A DNA stretch of 64,000 nucleotides from an uncultured Verrucomicrobia subdivision 3 bacterium (GCA_903858275.1 CAIOIC010000018.1:1-64000), one strand, 5' to 3'. Counted from the stretch's first letter, positions 44,701 through 53,202 are shown. The notes: a model not told the origin generated them from the letters alone. Made by a program: numbers and translations.

Positions 44701-47700
44701 ATAAGCAGAAAAATTAAACTGCGGCAGCGGGGCGCTGACGCTGATGCTGGTGGGAATGAACGAGTAGGAGCCAGATGCCGAACTGTAATCAAGGTTGTAA
44801 GACAGATTGTAGGTGGAAATGAAATCGTTGCCACCGATCCAGATGCTTATCAGATCAGAACCGCCATTCAATTGCACTTGGTTGTCGCTGATAATGGCAC
44901 CACCTTGCCATTTGCCAAAGAGAAACGCCCCCATGCCTTTGAACGATCCAGTGGCATTAGTAACCATGCCTGGCGTGATAATGACGCGAACATAATTGGA
45001 GTCCCATTCGGTGCTAAAGGTGTTTGTTATAGTCGCCCATAGGCTGGGGGTCTGATTTTTAAGCAAAGTGCCGCCGTAGCCTGTGTAAGACAGATTGCCC
45101 AAAGCTGAATAGTTTTTAATGTTTAGCTCCATTGGCGGCGCCCAACCGTTGCTTGCGGCACGTTGCGACGCTAATTGCACGAGGCGCATGGTGGAAACGG
45201 GATTTGCGTCACCCCAAACGGAAGCGATTGTCGAATGCTCTGCCGACGCACCATTTGCTAGGAGCATGGCCATGTAGTTCTCGATTGCAAAACGGGAATC
45301 TCCCGAATCTTGGTGCATGGTGGCGTTGCCGATGATGTAGGTAGCAAACCAGTTCATGTTTAATTTTAATTGCATTGAATTCGTCAGGTGCGTCAATGCG
45401 GAGACGCCTTGAGAAAACCAACTCATCCCGTGAACTTTGTGCAGATGCTGATTGAACTGGTCGTCGCTCCATAATTTTTGAAAGAAACTCGACCCCATAA
45501 TCATGGCAGCATCCCCGACTTCATCGGTCAATGCTGGCGTATAATTGGGATTTAACGCTTTTTGCTGTTGCAGAGTCCAATAATTCTGAGCATGAACCTG
45601 CAGCATCTGCGGGGTGACTTTGGAGACACCCGGCAGGATGGCGGACACGTCTATTTTTCGACAGGTCAGCAAGGTTGGCTGCGCGGCTGGCGGCAAGAAT
45701 TCCGAGGTTTCATACCACCAAGGCGCGGGGTTAACCAGAGTGGAATCTCGCCGGGTGTAGGTGATGCGAACCGGGAAATTTGTGACCGCACTGGACGTGC
45801 TCGCCTGTACCAATTGCACATCCAGTGAATTTGTGCCCGTGCTGAAATTCTGGAAATTGGTGATGGTGGTGATGCTGGGACGATAGGGCGAAAGCCATAA
45901 GTTCACAGTGTTAACGCCGTTTGTGAAAAGTAACAATTTCCGGTTGTGAAAATCGCAGGCGCGCCAATTTCCCGTGTCAAAAATGCGGTTCGCCGTATTC
46001 GTGTCGTTGTTGAAAACTTCAATTCGAATCGTATCGAACCGGTTAGTCAGGAACGGGAAGGTAATGGGGCTGTCGGACAAAGTCTGCACCACCGCCACTT
46101 GAGATTGGTTGCCAAGAAAATTTGGCATCGGCAACTGGCTCCAACTGGTGTAGGCAGTGGGGCGGTTGAAGGCGCGGACGCCAAAGTCATCCAAAGAAAG
46201 ATTCGATTGAAACTGATTGGTGTTTATCAGATTGGTAAGCCATTTTTTCCAAATGGAAACAGTGGTGTCGTTTGGTGAACCCAACCCAAAAATGGTCGGA
46301 TCGGCAAATGCATAGGCTTTAATCCATGAATAGGCGTCCGGGTAGTTGGCGGGCATGTAATCGTAAATATCCTGGCCTTCGACGATTTCGGTGTTTTTCA
46401 GCCAAGGGAAAATTTGCACCGTGTTTGTCCCGATGTTGGCGACAACCCACGGATAATTCACCGTAATCAAGGCATTGGAAATTACAGGGAGACCGTAAAA
46501 CGAAACAGCGCTGTGAACATTGATCTGCCACAAGCGGCTTACGGTTGTGTCTAGCAGCTTTAGATTGCTGTTTGTTGGCCAAACGTAGGCTGCTGAATAG
46601 CCTGCCGAGCGGAGAAGATAAACCAGCAAGGCGCATTGTTCCACCGGTGAACCTTGGCCTTCTAAAAACGTCGCCAGCGCGGAACGGTTCACACCACCAA
46701 CCTCAATTGATTCGGCAACTTTTTGCGCGGACTCTATGCTAGCCATCGGATCGGTAATCTCGATGTTGTTGATGACGTAATTGACCAGCGCCAACGGGTC
46801 GCCGCGCATATCGCTCACAAACTGGTCAAGAATCGGATGCCGACGAAGTTCCGGGGAATTGTCCAGATTCGTGTAGGCCGGATTATTGGTAATCCAGATG
46901 TTATTCGTTATCACGGCCGACATGCCGCTCAATTCGGCAATACTTCGACCGGCATAAGTGGATGGCACCGGCGTTCCCCAAAAAGTGGGGTTGTCAACAA
47001 AATGAGAGAATAACGGCGGGAACGCATCGAAACTGGCTGCATAAAGCGGCAAGTAGGCCGCAACATTGTTTGTCACCCCCATTGGCGACAAGATATTCGC
47101 GCCGACTTCCACCGAGCCTATCCCTTCGACGATGTAACTGTAATTGGTAGATGCAGCCGTCTGTGTCACCATGTAACCGCATAAATCTACGTTTGTTTGA
47201 ACCGCAAAATTCCAACCCAACCCCCAATTAACCGCGACGTTTTGGCCATCGGCAAATTGAACAACGGTGCGCAAGCCGTTCGTTTCGACCACCACCCGGT
47301 TCCCGTTGGTCACGAAATTTGACCATGCCGTATTGTCGGCGGCAACGTAGCGGCGCGGGAGCGGTATGTTGATGATATTTACCGGCGCAACATTGGTGGC
47401 ACCAGAGGCAAGAACAGAGCGATCATACACCAAAATACGAATCCGGTTTGTGGTGCCGTTTTTTTCGTCATACGCGCCAGCGTAGATTCCAAAGGAATAA
47501 GGCTGGCCGGCATAAAGCGGACTGCCGCCAGCGTCGCTGCCAAAAGCGACAATGGGATTGTCCACCGGGAAACGCGACAGGTTTGTAGTGCTGCCAATCA
47601 AATCCCATGCGTGTTGGCGTTGGTTTTTTTGGACTCGTAGAAACCACGGAACATTCGCGCCATAGCAATAGGGGTCGCTGCCCTGATTGTTTAACCTCAC

Positions 47701-48972
47701 ACCTTTTTCCAAGTCGAGTGGCAGGACAAAGGAATCATAAGGGAGATAGGTGGCATAAGCGTTATCATTCCGATTGCCTCGATTAAATCGCGTTACCTCA
47801 GGATACGGACTGGAACTGAAACTGAATAAGGCATTGCCTTTGCCATAGGACTTGATGTCGCCAGTGTCATAGACATTTCCGTTTCCCCACTGGCCATATT
47901 GGTTGAATCCCCATGCCCACGTCGAACCGTCCTGAGTTCCAGTCAGCAAATAGCTGTCCCCATACGTCACGCTGGTGAACACCTGCCCGCTGTTGGCGTT
48001 CAATTCCTGCGGCGGTTGATTGGATGACCAAGAGGTGCCGTTCCCATACCAGCCCCAATAAAACAGGCGTCCACTTTTTAATATTGCCGCCGAACTGTTG
48101 TAACCTGCTTCCACATTTTTCACCGCCCCAAGATTGGTTGTCGCGCCAAAACTCGGCACCACGACTGGCGCCGTGGCATTGATGGTTGTTCCGTTGCCGA
48201 TCTGGCCTTCCGTGTTTCTTCCCCACGCATACACTACTCCGTTTCGGTCGAGGGCCAAGGTGTGTGACGCGCCTGCGGCAATCTGGACAATATTGCTTAA
48301 CGTTGTGATTTTAACCGGAGTCAACTGCGTGGATGTGCTGCCCAAACCGAGTTGTCCCAGATTATTGGTTCCCCATGCCCATACGGAACCGTCTTGGCAC
48401 AATGCCAATGAAAAGTTAGTGCCAGCCGACACCGCGATTGCATTCGTAAAACTGCCTGCGGCCACCGGTTGGTTGGTGGAAATTATATTGCCCGTTCCAA
48501 GTTGCCCTCCGATATTCGCGCCCCACGCCATGACGCTGCCATTGGCGAGCAGACCCAAAGAATGGCTTCCACCTGCGGACACCATAATCGCATTGGTGAT
48601 GCGGGTGACGGCCACTGGATTGCTGGCCGTATTGAAATTGCCGTTACCCAAACGGCCGTCGCCGTTCAATCCCCACGCCCATACAGTGCCGTTGCTTTGC
48701 ACAGCCAATGAGTGCAGCGAACTCGCTGAAATCGAAACTGCGTTGGTGATGCCTGCAATCCGCGTCGGCCATAAAACCAAAGTGTTGGTGCCCAAGCCGA
48801 TTTCGCCCACCTGATTGGTTCCCCAAGCCCAAACGGTTCCGTCCGAACGCAACGCCAGCGCATATTTTTGACCGGCTGAAATGGAGAGGGTGGTTAGCTG
48901 GTCGTTGTCTGCGCGGGTGATAACGGCGCTCAACAAAAAAACAAAAAAGAACAGAAATCGTTTATTTTGCAT
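38731..48972 (-). CDS. giant RCC1-transglutaminase-RHS repeat protein with variable C-terminal tip
   Basis: 3413 residues. A signal peptide (about 1-21) is followed by seven RCC1 repeats (about 30-375, each with VWAWG.N or a variant and G.LG.G), one full seven-bladed propeller. Beta-rich Ig-like regions follow, then a transglutaminase-like core near 780-900 (EQCALLVYLLRSAGYSA). The start of the RHS shell (DPVQVVSGDFC, DUF6531-like) lies near 1560, with dozens of YD repeats to about 3180. The RHS core end is YYWGARPYDAESRTFLSADP. The last 240 residues are a variable tip ending in EFVSRQFGG, NQNLLPMRIN and LGPLEQNA. The tip resembles nuclease toxins in layout but lacks the usual His. It is a secreted or surface polymorphic toxin candidate. 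Confidence 0.85.
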   Translation of the reverse strand: MQNKRFLFFFVFLLSAVITRADNDQLTTLSISAGQKYALALRSDGTVWAWGTNQVGEIGLGTNTLVLWPTRIAGITNAVSISASSLHSLAVQSNGTVWAWGLNGDGRLGNGNFNTASNPVAVTRITNAIMVSAGGSHSLGLLANGSVMAWGANIGGQLGTGNIISTNQPVAAGSFTNAIAVSAGTNFSLALCQDGSVWAWGTNNLGQLGLGSTSTQLTPVKITTLSNIVQIAAGASHTLALDRNGVVYAWGRNTEGQIGNGTTINATAPVVVPSFGATTNLGAVKNVEAGYNSSAAILKSGRLFYWGWYGNGTSWSSNQPPQELNANSGQVFTSVTYGDSYLLTGTQDGSTWAWGFNQYGQWGNGNVYDTGDIKSYGKGNALFSFSSSPYPEVTRFNRGNRNDNAYATYLPYDSFVLPLDLEKGVRLNNQGSDPYCYGANVPWFLRVQKNQRQHAWDLIGSTTNLSRFPVDNPIVAFGSDAGGSPLYAGQPYSFGIYAGAYDEKNGTTNRIRILVYDRSVLASGATNVAPVNIINIPLPRRYVAADNTAWSNFVTNGNRVVVETNGLRTVVQFADGQNVAVNWGLGWNFAVQTNVDLCGYMVTQTAASTNYSYIVEGIGSVEVGANILSPMGVTNNVAAYLPLYAASFDAFPPLFSHFVDNPTFWGTPVPSTYAGRSIAELSGMSAVITNNIWITNNPAYTNLDNSPELRRHPILDQFVSDMRGDPLALVNYVINNIEITDPMASIESAQKVAESIEVGGVNRSALATFLEGQGSPVEQCALLVYLLRSAGYSAAYVWPTNSNLKLLDTTVSRLWQINVHSAVSFYGLPVISNALITVNYPWVVANIGTNTVQIFPWLKNTEIVEGQDIYDYMPANYPDAYSWIKAYAFADPTIFGLGSPNDTTVSIWKKWLTNLINTNQFQSNLSLDDFGVRAFNRPTAYTSWSQLPMPNFLGNQSQVAVVQTLSDSPITFPFLTNRFDTIRIEVFNNDTNTANRIFDTGNWRACDFHNRKLLLFTNGVNTVNLWLSPYRPSITTITNFQNFSTGTNSLDVQLVQASTSSAVTNFPVRITYTRRDSTLVNPAPWWYETSEFLPPAAQPTLLTCRKIDVSAILPGVSKVTPQMLQVHAQNYWTLQQQKALNPNYTPALTDEVGDAAMIMGSSFFQKLWSDDQFNQHLHKVHGMSWFSQGVSALTHLTNSMQLKLNMNWFATYIIGNATMHQDSGDSRFAIENYMAMLLANGASAEHSTIASVWGDANPVSTMRLVQLASQRAASNGWAPPMELNIKNYSALGNLSYTGYGGTLLKNQTPSLWATITNTFSTEWDSNYVRVIITPGMVTNATGSFKGMGAFLFGKWQGGAIISDNQVQLNGGSDLISIWIGGNDFISTYNLSYNLDYSSASGSYSFIPTSISVSAPLPQFNFSAYAALNLTSSSGQPQQIAFTPQQVTQASLISAGLNLGNNSTANAIKAGSDAGWFGNAWARIKQAASVVSDPVQVVSGDFCADSVDIALAGPMPLPLHRNYQSRNLATAQVGAGWKFGIMPWLVVVTNSAGSVIANAAEMDGSVLAYRQQTNGFWTVTTADNPDLANFSPNGIGGIANVFNNYILPNPTNSQIYTLFGSDGSQRVFQVMTNFGIANGSNYLNRIRPYLTLWQDHSGNYYQFIYGTNSGNNNFGQLYRIQGANGASLTFQYDFYGRVTQVLSDDNRTVNYQYDNYGDLVSVTLPDNSSWQYEYQHYTFTTNSATYTDSTHLLVKETKPNGRQLANTYDNLRRVIAQAATVGVNRELITNATFFYTNNCTGLTNSLISGVTAVKDVFGNPYYYYYTNNLLTQIIEPLGRTNTQNWYVGSETNKPGYYQNSLEYTVDVRGLTNAFFYDSNGNVTNQTIYGDLAGTGAANQSATNTFTFTTNNLLQSSVNPAGGGVFLLYEDGADAWRPSRAVQLGGGVSLATNRFYYTNVSEVISLATTTRTNQSFGLLARVVLADSATNEWAYNGRGFPTQLTRYAATADVAGNSDPAVITYLTFTPRGDLAEQVDAQGRRLRMNFDAMGRRLSRDVLDESGTAVARENFYYNRNGDLEWYDGPRSNPDDLIWFSYDGSGRKVEQIQWRSRAKADGTGIEAETGDNLYATTFFAYDSFGNLTKTIDPRGAVTTNTWDALGRLSQRKTFDTDGTTLLATEGFAYEIGGQVKYHTNALGGVTTTLYTQTGQPYFRATPEGATNGWTYYLDGRVRREIQNNGAYWETTYNDAALTTTRIFYSASGNPLATNLTVRDRRGNPAQWTDAAGNTFTNYFDGLGRLKCAAGPAIVTVTGGSGGPGGMGGGYSTNVLQQILTRIYDSSGKTVTISNALGEKTTTTFDTLGRTLGVQTYAAGSSTPLLTSTITYAADNNSFTTTSGSGANAISTTTYTDTDGQSLLSISSPSADVNNLTLRKFDLVGNLSAETQASIINNRLTTWQTSSFTRDGLNRVKTLTERDNALTSFSYNSAGNLTSRVMPGASLTWSATYNNAGQILSEQDSSGSSVTHSNTYAYYSAGNPLAGLLNTTTDGNGVTRTVAYDDWLRATNMACSGSLSEQQMTLGWTFDARGIVTSLTQSFASTNTGPAVSVSRTFDAYGQLTTESVNGGSFSYGNSQAWDAAGRRTQLAFGGGWNASFQYRADGLMTASGGGTFGYADNGLLTGRTNAFRTLVINQRDGVGRPLQATTSVSGGNALVESWSWLGDGSPAAYIAQRSDFTDTRNFAYGSLNRRLIQESLNVADGQSVNNAYTFDNGAAGGMGILTKVVQDSSPSPSWSGVTDTFSRIVKATNSVAHRPAYGQVNGKATITALLDGHPVATTVVGTNGGQWRATLDLTPGPHQLTAMAAHPSGLFVTNATVTFTNNAADTSTNTFDGNGQITQRVWLTASGQTNRIQTFTWDAFGRLVKASERDSQSSGYNWQADFDPLGRRIRTTTVNVTNNVVITSQPTAIIHYYDPQVEFLEIGVTVNGGLTTWKNYGPDLDGGYGSQQGLGGLESLTTGYSSVGLIQDGFGNVLASVTNGTVSWNAARMNGYGPQAGYPALSLNSSLTAEHLAWRGKWRDMTSLYYWGARPYDAESRTFLSADPLGHAADDSLYSAFNGNPAAYWDANGRFGKQAFQNANINPYAKEFKAASTMLDAYSATTDNAVGGGTAEFLSHFAHLAVNNGSPANYFNQATADYQAGGALNVANRYNLMRAPFQAFYGLNLIQGDGFGEHLGTLDRSVDWLNTVALVSGAGAGIMRPTAAVQQPPPFLGASSGTMALTRGTTLTVRLNSAAFTPEQINLIRARYMIANQRIMSGAERAIVGNQVEYVRDLSRRYVRDVLQLYPANTPLSKVRIPHGFNVDEFVSRQFGGRQVPANQNLLPMRINTALGPLEQNAASQLPDGTIIQSINIDQY

Positions 48973-48996
48973 AAAATAGGGGAAGTCAGAATCCGA

Positions 48997-49836
48997 TCAA
49001 TTGAACACGATCCCGGCAAGCGGACTGTCAATGGTGATGGTCAGGATTCCCACGGCAGGGTTGTTTGGATCGCCATCCTGAGAATTGGGAACACCGTCAC
49101 CGTCGGCGTCAGATCCGATAACGGCCCTGAAAAACGCTGTCGGGCTTACCATATTCACGACGAAGTTGGTCTGCCCGGCTGAACCGACCGTGTGCAGTAT
49201 CCACGGATAATTCTGATCCACCAAAACCGGCGTCCACCACAATTCGTAATTCCCAGGATTCGTGTCGTTGAGGACGGTGATCAAAAGCTGATTGCCGTTG
49301 GTCGGGGTGACGGTCAGGAAAGGCACGCCGCTTTGCCGCTCCATCATTTGAGTGCCGACTGCACGTTCGCTGGTGGCAGGAACGTCGAAGCCCAAAGCGC
49401 GGGCCGCCTGACGCAGTTGCGTGTCCAGAACTGAAGTGATCAAGTCTATAACGGCCTGAGCTTGTGCCTCTAGAGCGCTGGCGATCATTTCGCTGGTGAC
49501 GAGTCTTCCGCCAGGCCGACGGCGTGGCGTCACCTGGCCGCCGGTGCCGTCCATGATATATTGGTTGCCGGTGATGGCGTAGATTGGATAGTTGCTGAGG
49601 ATCATTGGGCACGGCAACGGAGCGTGACCGCCATCGGGCATGAATAGCCAAAAGGTGCCGCCACGAGGAATGGAGTCACGGGACATCAATGGCAAACCTT
49701 GGGCCTCGGCGGTGATCTGAATGATGCTGTCCGGCGCAGGTGGCTGATCGGTATTGATAGTGGCGAACTGAGCGTGAGCGGTGAGACAGCCGATGATCGC
49801 AGCGATGAGAGTTAATGTTTTCACCCAAAATTTCAT
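48997..49836 (-). CDS. secreted protein upstream of the RHS gene
   Basis: 279 residues from ATG 49836, which has AAAGG nine bases upstream. A signal peptide (MKFWVKTLTLIAAIIGCLTAHA) precedes a mature part with LIQAL/helical stretches, a beta segment LLITVLNDTNPGNYELWWTP and the acidic repeat GSDADGDGVPNSQDGDPN. The latter is a thrombospondin type 3-like calcium loop. The end is 24 bp before the RHS start, so the two form an operon. It may aid export or surface attachment of the RHS protein; no family is recognised. Confidence 0.6.
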   Translation of the reverse strand: MKFWVKTLTLIAAIIGCLTAHAQFATINTDQPPAPDSIIQITAEAQGLPLMSRDSIPRGGTFWLFMPDGGHAPLPCPMILSNYPIYAITGNQYIMDGTGGQVTPRRRPGGRLVTSEMIASALEAQAQAVIDLITSVLDTQLRQAARALGFDVPATSERAVGTQMMERQSGVPFLTVTPTNGNQLLITVLNDTNPGNYELWWTPVLVDQNYPWILHTVGSAGQTNFVVNMVSPTAFFRAVIGSDADGDGVPNSQDGDPNNPAVGILTITIDSPLAGIVFN

Positions 49837-50111
49837 TTTTTGGCCTTTCCCGATGGAAGATGGAATATTTCTAGCACGGCAACTTGCTCGCACCAAGCTA
49901 TTAGCAGCCAAATGGTTAAGTATAACCGGGGCTGCAATTGATTGTGGTTGCTGCTTATGCGGAACCAGGGAAAAGCACTAAACGGCTCCAAAATCAGGCC
50001 AGCAAAGTCTGATTTAAACCAACGTTTTTCCAGCTTTAAACACAGCAAGCTCATCCATGCCTGCTGCTGGCGCTTGAGAACGTCTGGCGCGTCAATGCAC
50101 GGCCGGAATAT

Positions 50112-50164
50112 ATAACGCATCTGTTACGTTTTGCCTTGCCAGAACAGTAGCATCGGGCTTAATC
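50112..50164 (+). promoter_or_regulatory. operator-promoter of the HtrA-like gene (copy 1)
   Basis: ATAACGCATCTGTTA (50112-50126) is an inverted repeat (TAAC/GTTA). It is followed by GTTTTG and the promoter TTGCCA-N17-TTAATC (50136-50164). The same arrangement with the same spacing occurs at 51959-52011. The HtrA start codon is 7 bp further on, so the message would be nearly leaderless. Confidence 0.65.
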
Positions 50165-50170
50165 AGCGAC

Positions 50171-51718
50171 ATGTTTTTTAAACCGCTGGCAGTTTTCTCC
50201 ATGGCTACCAATCTGATATTTCTTGGATCAGCCTCAATCGCTTTATCAACAGAAACGGCTAGGGCAGAGCAAAAAACTGATAAAGTTGCCAATTCGGTAG
50301 TTGAAATATTTAGCACCGTCAGTCAGCCGTACCCTTTTGAGCCCTGGCATAAAGCTCCCACTACACAGGAAGCCGGCACTGGAGTGGTCATCGAAGGCAA
50401 CCGTATCCTCACCTGTGCCCATGTGGTTTTATATGCCAGTCGAGTGGAGATTCAGGCGGATCAGTCTGGCGACAAGCTTTCTGCCACTGTGGAAGCCATC
50501 GCACCGGGCATTGATCTGGCCGTGCTCAAACTGGATGACGACTCATTTTTTGCCAAGCATCCACCGCTGGCCCGCGCCAACATTCTACCCGAAATCAAAG
50601 ATGTGGTCATGGCCTACGGCTATCCGATTGGCGGCAATTCGCTTTCCATCACCAAGGGCATTGTGTCACGCATCGAATTCACCCAATACAACGCCCCGGT
50701 AACGGGCTTGCGAATTCAGGTGGATACGCCCATCAACCCCGGCAATAGTGGCGGTCCGGCAGTGGCTGGGGATAAAATGATTGGGTTGGCTTTCAGTGGG
50801 CTGGGCGGGTCGCAGAATATCAGCTACATCATTCCTTGCGAAGAAATTGAATTGTTTCTCAATGACATCGCCGACGGCAAATACCATGGGAAACCAGCTC
50901 TTTTTGACAATCTACAGACCTTGGAAAACCCGGCTTTGCGGTCATTTCTTGGACTGGCCAAGGATACTACAGGCATCGTAGTGAACAAACCCTATGCAAC
51001 CGATTCCACCAATTCACTCAAGCGATGGGATTTGATTACCCAAATCGGATCGGTACCGGTGGACAATCAGGGCATGATTAAACAGGACAACAATTTGCGG
51101 GTGCATTTTACCTACATGGTGCAGAAAATCGCCAAAAACGGGACGGTTCCGTTGACGGTGATACGTGCAGGCAAAGAATTGCATCTGAATGTTCCGGTGT
51201 CACCAAACTATCCCATGATCATTCGCGACCTGGCTGGGAAGTATCCTTCCTACTTTATTTACGGACCCATGGTGTTTTCCCACGCGACAAAACAATATGT
51301 TAACGCTTATGGAGGCGGCAACGAAACGCTCAATTATTTGAACTGGTTGAATTCAATGGGCAGCCCATTGGCAGCGAGGATGTATGACAAACCGGCTTTT
51401 GAAGGTGAAGAGCTGGTAGTCATCACAACGCCATTCTTCCCGCATAAACTGGCCAAAGGCTACAATTCTGCTCATGGCAATGTAATTAAAAAAGTCAACG
51501 GCATCAAAATCAACAACCTGAAGCATTTGGTGGTGGTTTTACGTGACATCAAAAGCGACTTTGTTGAATTTGAATACGACTGCCTTGCTGGAGAGACCCC
51601 CGTGTTTCTTTGCAAGGAAATGGTGGCCGAGACCGAGAAGATGCTTACGGATAATGGAATTCGCACCCAGGGATCGCCCGACATGATGGCTGTCTGGAAG
51701 GCCAAGCCCACGCGCTAA
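50171..51718 (+). CDS. HtrA/Deg9-like serine protease with PDZ domains
   Basis: 515 residues with an N-terminal signal or anchor (FSMATNLIFLGSASIALS). The trypsin-like domain has the full triad: His84 in TCAHVV, Asp115 in GIDLAVLK and Ser193 in PGNSGGPA. A PDZ domain (about 255-340) and a second, Deg9-type PDZ-like region (about 350-500, with FYGPMV-like and NGIKINNLKHL) follow. Such proteases remove damaged proteins in the envelope or periplasm. Copy 1 of the shared operator lies just upstream, and a second copy lies next to the XRE gene, so the protease is probably controlled by that regulator. Confidence 0.85.
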   Translation: MFFKPLAVFSMATNLIFLGSASIALSTETARAEQKTDKVANSVVEIFSTVSQPYPFEPWHKAPTTQEAGTGVVIEGNRILTCAHVVLYASRVEIQADQSGDKLSATVEAIAPGIDLAVLKLDDDSFFAKHPPLARANILPEIKDVVMAYGYPIGGNSLSITKGIVSRIEFTQYNAPVTGLRIQVDTPINPGNSGGPAVAGDKMIGLAFSGLGGSQNISYIIPCEEIELFLNDIADGKYHGKPALFDNLQTLENPALRSFLGLAKDTTGIVVNKPYATDSTNSLKRWDLITQIGSVPVDNQGMIKQDNNLRVHFTYMVQKIAKNGTVPLTVIRAGKELHLNVPVSPNYPMIIRDLAGKYPSYFIYGPMVFSHATKQYVNAYGGGNETLNYLNWLNSMGSPLAARMYDKPAFEGEELVVITTPFFPHKLAKGYNSAHGNVIKKVNGIKINNLKHLVVVLRDIKSDFVEFEYDCLAGETPVFLCKEMVAETEKMLTDNGIRTQGSPDMMAVWKAKPTR

Positions 51719-51722
51719 TAAA

Positions 51723-51935
51723 TCAGCACTCGTCAGGAAAGATGTCTGGAAGGCGGACTTTTAGCTTTCGCATTACCGTTTCAAGTTTGTCGATAGTGAG
51801 GTGGTGCTCGCCTTTTTCTACCCGGAACAGCGTCATGTGCGAAATGCCGGTTTTCTTGGCAAATTGAGCATACGACATCTCACCCCGGGTTTTCCGGAGG
51901 AATAGCGCCAACTGATGATCCAGACTTTTTCTCAC
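51723..51935 (-). CDS. XRE-family transcriptional regulator
   Basis: 70 residues from a GTG start (51935). The single helix-turn-helix domain has LRKTRGEMSYAQFAKKTGIS, then HMTLFRVEKGEHHLTIDKLE, typical of Cro/CI-type repressors. The gene is convergent with the protease gene (4 bp between stops). Its own start lies 23 bp from the 51958-51975 inverted repeat. It is the natural candidate for binding the two operator copies (50112 and 51959). No Shine-Dalgarno is obvious. Confidence 0.8.
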   Translation of the reverse strand: MRKSLDHQLALFLRKTRGEMSYAQFAKKTGISHMTLFRVEKGEHHLTIDKLETVMRKLKVRLPDIFPDEC

Positions 51936-51957
51936 CCGACAAATCTGGCAAATAAAC

Positions 51958-52011
51958 CATAACGCATGTGTTATGTTTTGTGTTGACTCCCGGCAAATCG
52001 GGAATTATAAA
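51958..52011 (+). promoter_or_regulatory. operator-promoter of the small zinc-ribbon gene (copy 2)
   Basis: CATAAC-N6-GTTATG (51958-51975) is a perfect inverted repeat. It is followed by GTTTTG and a strong sigma-70 promoter TTGACT-N17-TATAAA (51983-52011). The operator and -35 are 24 bp apart, as in copy 1 at 50112. The divergent XRE gene begins at 51935, so the same site could give negative autoregulation. Confidence 0.75.
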
Positions 52012-52056
52012 CGTCTACATCCTTCATAAAAAGGGATTCAACCATCCAAAAACACC

Positions 52057-52233
52057 ATGAAAAAAACAATAATCATCGGGGTTGCGGTTGTTTTGGGCGC
52101 AGTAGCTATCGCCTATGCAGCCTCCACATATAAATACAAGTGCAACAAGTGCGGATTAATCCAAGAATACTCCAGCCCTCAAGCTAGTTTAAAATGCCCG
52201 AATGACGGTCGATACATGCAGTCTGCAAATTAA
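52057..52233 (+). CDS. small membrane-anchored zinc-binding protein
   Basis: 58 residues: MKKTIIIGVAVVLGAVAIAY forms a membrane segment or signal anchor, followed by YKCNKCGL and, later, KCPNDG. Three cysteines in C-x2-C ... C order suggest a small zinc or metal site outside the membrane. It is the first gene behind operator copy 2 and probably the main target of the promoter. Function unknown; co-control with a HtrA-like protease suggests a stress role. Confidence 0.6.
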   Translation: MKKTIIIGVAVVLGAVAIAYAASTYKYKCNKCGLIQEYSSPQASLKCPNDGRYMQSAN

Positions 52234-52266
52234 TACGTCGGAATATATTTATTTCGTGTTGCAGCA

Positions 52267-53202
52267 ATGTCAAATAGTGACATTAAAATCTCGTGCCCCC
52301 ATTGTGGTGGTCACATCCTGTTCTCTGACGAATACCAAAACAAGGTTATAGCTTGTCCGCATTGTTCTGTACCTATTGCCTTAACTTCGTCTGGCATCCA
52401 AGATATAAAATCGTCTTCTACCTTGAACCAAAGGCAGTTGAGCCAGCCAATCTCGACTCCAGTAGCAGATACAAGGACTCAAGCCGCAGACTTTGAAAAA
52501 GTGCCATTGTTTTATGGTAATAGGAAATGGGAGCCGGTTGGGTCCACAATGATATACGCTTTAACGTTTATTATACCACCAGTTGGTTTAATAATAGGAT
52601 TTCTTGGAATTAAATGTCAGCCAAAGCGTAAACAGGGAACATTTTTACTTTGTATATCGCTACTTCTATGTGCTGTTTACAGCTTCGCAATATTAAATGT
52701 ATTAAATGTTAAAGTTGGTTCCATCACTGGTAATAGAACCGCTAAAAGCAACTCTCCAGATGGCTCATCACAACTAATCCAATCTGAATTACCCGTGGTC
52801 GACGCTTCCGAAATTGTTCGTGTATGGAACGAGATGATTGTGATAGATAATTCCTGCAAAAATGATATTCAATCAGGAGTAGATGGCATGGCTGCTGGCA
52901 GGTTATATATGCAACGTCTTCAACAGTTAAAAAGTTCTGCTGCCAAAGTCGACCCTAAACTCGTAGCGCTGATTGGCCGAAAGATTAACGTCATAGGGGG
53001 GTTGTTTGGTTTGTACGACGTCGCAGCTAGAATAGAGCGTTCTGATCCAAACAACCAGAACGTGTCTACTATTCCAGACCGCCTAAATGCGCAAAAAAGT
53101 CTAGGAGATATAGCCACTGAATCTAACTCAGTCGATGATGCTCAGTTAATGTTAAGGACTGAACTACAAGACAAATATCACATTGAGCTCAACAGATACT
53201 AG
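52267..53202 (+). CDS. zinc-ribbon membrane protein
   Basis: 311 residues. The N-terminal ribbon (SCPHCGGHILF, then ACPHCSVP) is followed by a Ser/Thr-rich linker and two membrane segments (about 90-112, YALTFIIPPVGLIIGFL, and about 120-140, TFLLCISLLLCAVYSFAIL) of the DUF4190-like kind. A soluble region follows (about 165-311) with helices (GMAAGRLYMQRLQQLKSSAA). No catalytic motif. One of five zinc-ribbon plus membrane proteins in this window; the ribbon is expected inside the cell. Confidence 0.6.
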   Translation: MSNSDIKISCPHCGGHILFSDEYQNKVIACPHCSVPIALTSSGIQDIKSSSTLNQRQLSQPISTPVADTRTQAADFEKVPLFYGNRKWEPVGSTMIYALTFIIPPVGLIIGFLGIKCQPKRKQGTFLLCISLLLCAVYSFAILNVLNVKVGSITGNRTAKSNSPDGSSQLIQSELPVVDASEIVRVWNEMIVIDNSCKNDIQSGVDGMAAGRLYMQRLQQLKSSAAKVDPKLVALIGRKINVIGGLFGLYDVAARIERSDPNNQNVSTIPDRLNAQKSLGDIATESNSVDDAQLMLRTELQDKYHIELNRY

